From Candidatus Bathyarchaeota archaeon (lineage in GTDB: Archaea; Thermoproteota; Bathyarchaeia; TCS64): a DNA stretch of 5,759 nt. The translations under genes were made by a program, and so were the position numbers. A model generated the notes under the pieces. That model saw only the letters and a program-made list of their open reading frames with translations, ran no database searches and had not been told where the DNA came from. Below are positions 4,837-5,759 of the stretch, piece by piece. The DNA lies in NCBI GenBank assembly GCA_030669135.1, contig DAOVEE010000123.1, forward strand, positions 1 through 5,759. The letters run 5' to 3'. The first letter of the stretch is position 1, and every line of letters begins with the position of its first letter.

Positions 4837-5759
4837 TCAACCCTCCAACGCCTTCCTGGGTATGCAGGAGGTCCCGTCCGGTATAACCGCTACCTTCGAA
4901 CCCTCACCGTGGTGTTTCTTTAGCTCCTCGATGACCTCAGGCCAGCCCCTGATCCACTGGACTATCTCCTGCTCGTACCTCATCTCGAAGCTCTTCAGAG
5001 GATGCTCGCCATAGATGATGAGTCTCTTGCCCTTTGCTAGGCCCCTGCTCCCGGGGCTCCAGAGGCTGGCGCCTATGTTCTTGCCGTGCCTGTTGAAGAG
5101 CCAGTGGTTTATGTCGCCGTCAGGGTCGTCGTTCACAAGCACTATGGAGCCGTCCGGCTTGACGCTGTTATAGGCCGACCAGAACCCTAGGTAGGGCTCG
5201 TTCTCCCTCATGTAGCTGCCCACCACCACAACGTCGGCCTCAGGGCTCTCCGTGGCGTGCCACCTCATCGCCCCCGCCGCCGCCTTCCTCTGAGTCTCCA
5301 CAAAGTCGCCGGCGTAGAGCTCCAGCGGGTCGCGTCTCAGGTTGAGCACGGTGTCTATCTTGTAGTCGAGCCCAGCCATCCCGGCGGCCTCCTCGGCGTC
5401 AAGCCTCATCACGTTGCCGTCGTTGCACAGGTAACCAGTTGTCTCGTGGGGCGTCAGCCCAGGGCCGAACCCCCCTATGTTGCCGTGGTTGAATCGGATG
5501 GTCTCGACGCCTGGGCTTATGAGCTTCCCGCCGCCGCTGAGGCCCGTTAACCTGTGGAAGAGCACGGTGCCGACGCCTATCTTCAGGTCGCATGCCATGA
5601 CCTCGCTGTTCACGTAGGCCGGGCAGCCGCGGCTCGTCTCTCCGAGGTAGTCCAGCATCTCGTAGGGGTTGTGGTTGTAGACCTGGTACTCTGAGACCAC
5701 GTCGTCGCCAAGCTTCTTCACGAAGTCCCTCCTGCCGTAGGTGCCGTGGGTTCCCGGGG
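4837..5759 (-). CDS. LarA-family nickel-pincer 2-hydroxyacid racemase/epimerase (partial, 5' end outside window)
   Basis: The frame is open to the window edge, with 306 residues visible. The GTG at 5721 is internal, because family sequence (G-T-H, then G-R-R-D-F) continues upstream of it. LarA of Lactiplantibacillus has catalytic His108 and His174, Lys184 holding the nickel-pincer nucleotide, and nickel ligand His200. Equivalents here are His at 5746-5748 (in GTH), His at 5554-5556, Lys at 5524-5526 exactly ten residues later in the G-L-S-G-G-G-K loop, and His at 5485-5487 in R-F-N-H-G. All four are kept; the loop before the last His is three residues shorter. LarA enzymes racemise lactate or epimerise other 2-hydroxy acids. 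The stop is 2 bases from the next start, so it heads or precedes the dehydratase genes in one operon. About 100 N-terminal residues are missing. No larB, larC or larE cofactor gene is present here. Confidence 0.88.
   Translation of the reverse strand, partial: PGTHGTYGRRDFVKKLGDDVVSEYQVYNHNPYEMLDYLGETSRGCPAYVNSEVMACDLKIGVGTVLFHRLTGLSGGGKLISPGVETIRFNHGNIGGFGPGLTPHETTGYLCNDGNVMRLDAEEAAGMAGLDYKIDTVLNLRRDPLELYAGDFVETQRKAAAGAMRWHATESPEADVVVVGSYMRENEPYLGFWSAYNSVKPDGSIVLVNDDPDGDINHWLFNRHGKNIGASLWSPGSRGLAKGKRLIIYGEHPLKSFEMRYEQEIVQWIRGWPEVIEELKKHHGEGSKVAVIPDGTSCIPRKALEG
4842..4846 (-). promoter_or_regulatory. Ribosome-binding site of the SAF-domain subunit
   Basis: GGAGG on the minus strand lies 7 bases before ATG 4834, within the last codons of the LarA-like gene. 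The identical spacing seen for the next gene supports choosing ATG 4834 over TTG 4840. Confidence 0.8.

Noticed and set aside
4835..4840. TTG 4840 as start of the SAF-domain subunit
   Set aside because: The ribosome-binding site is one base away from it but 7 bases from ATG 4834.
5719..5721. GTG as the start of the LarA-like gene
   Set aside because: The frame stays open to 5759 and encodes the conserved GTH catalytic-histidine block upstream, so the gene is cut by the window edge.

Overview
The window looks like a chromosomal segment of an uncultured archaeon, probably of the TACK/Bathyarchaeia kind, although the phylum is an inference. The archaeal signs are: TATA-type boxes centred about 24-30 bases before start codons with little or no leader, a 6-phospho-3-hexuloisomerase of archaeal type, a stand-alone CinA-type molybdopterin-fold protein without the PncC deamidase domain, and a secreted protein ending in a PGF-CTERM-like anchor. 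Most of the window is GC-rich (for example 43 of 60 bases at 3481-3540). There is one sharply AT-rich island at about 2040-2940 (18 of 60 bases G+C at 2161-2220).

Layout. A CinA-like gene (18-869, minus) and a rubredoxin-less ferritin-like diiron gene (941-1417, plus) diverge from a compact shared region with two back-to-back TATA boxes. The ferritin-like gene converges on hxlB (1431-2030, minus), with 13 bases between them. Next comes the AT-rich island, which holds a single gene (2089-2889, minus). It encodes an exported staphylococcal-nuclease-fold protein with a long coiled coil and a C-terminal membrane anchor. A small ribbon-helix-helix plus zinc-ribbon protein (2999-3304, minus) follows. 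Its TATA box is embedded in a 10-bp direct repeat with an 11-bp period, which may be an autoregulatory operator.

The right-hand 2.4 kb is a tightly packed minus-strand operon, transcribed from right to left. It starts with a LarA-family nickel-pincer racemase/epimerase (runs off the window at 5759), then a small SAF-domain UxaA-N-type subunit (4529-4834), then a UxaA-C-type dehydratase large subunit (3357-4532). The first pair is 2 bases apart and the second pair overlaps as ATGA; both downstream genes have a GGAGG ribosome-binding site 7 bases from ATG. The likely theme is catabolism of a 2-hydroxy (sugar) acid: LarA inverts C2, and the split altronate/galactarate/sulfolactate-type lyase then eliminates water (or sulfite). 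The substrate cannot be read from the sequence.

The best candidates for something new are the LarA plus split-UxaA operon, the ribbon-helix-helix gene with its phased repeat on the TATA box, and the anchored nuclease-fold protein in the AT-rich island. No RNA gene, CRISPR array or transposase was seen, and no intergenic stretch exceeds about 110 bases.
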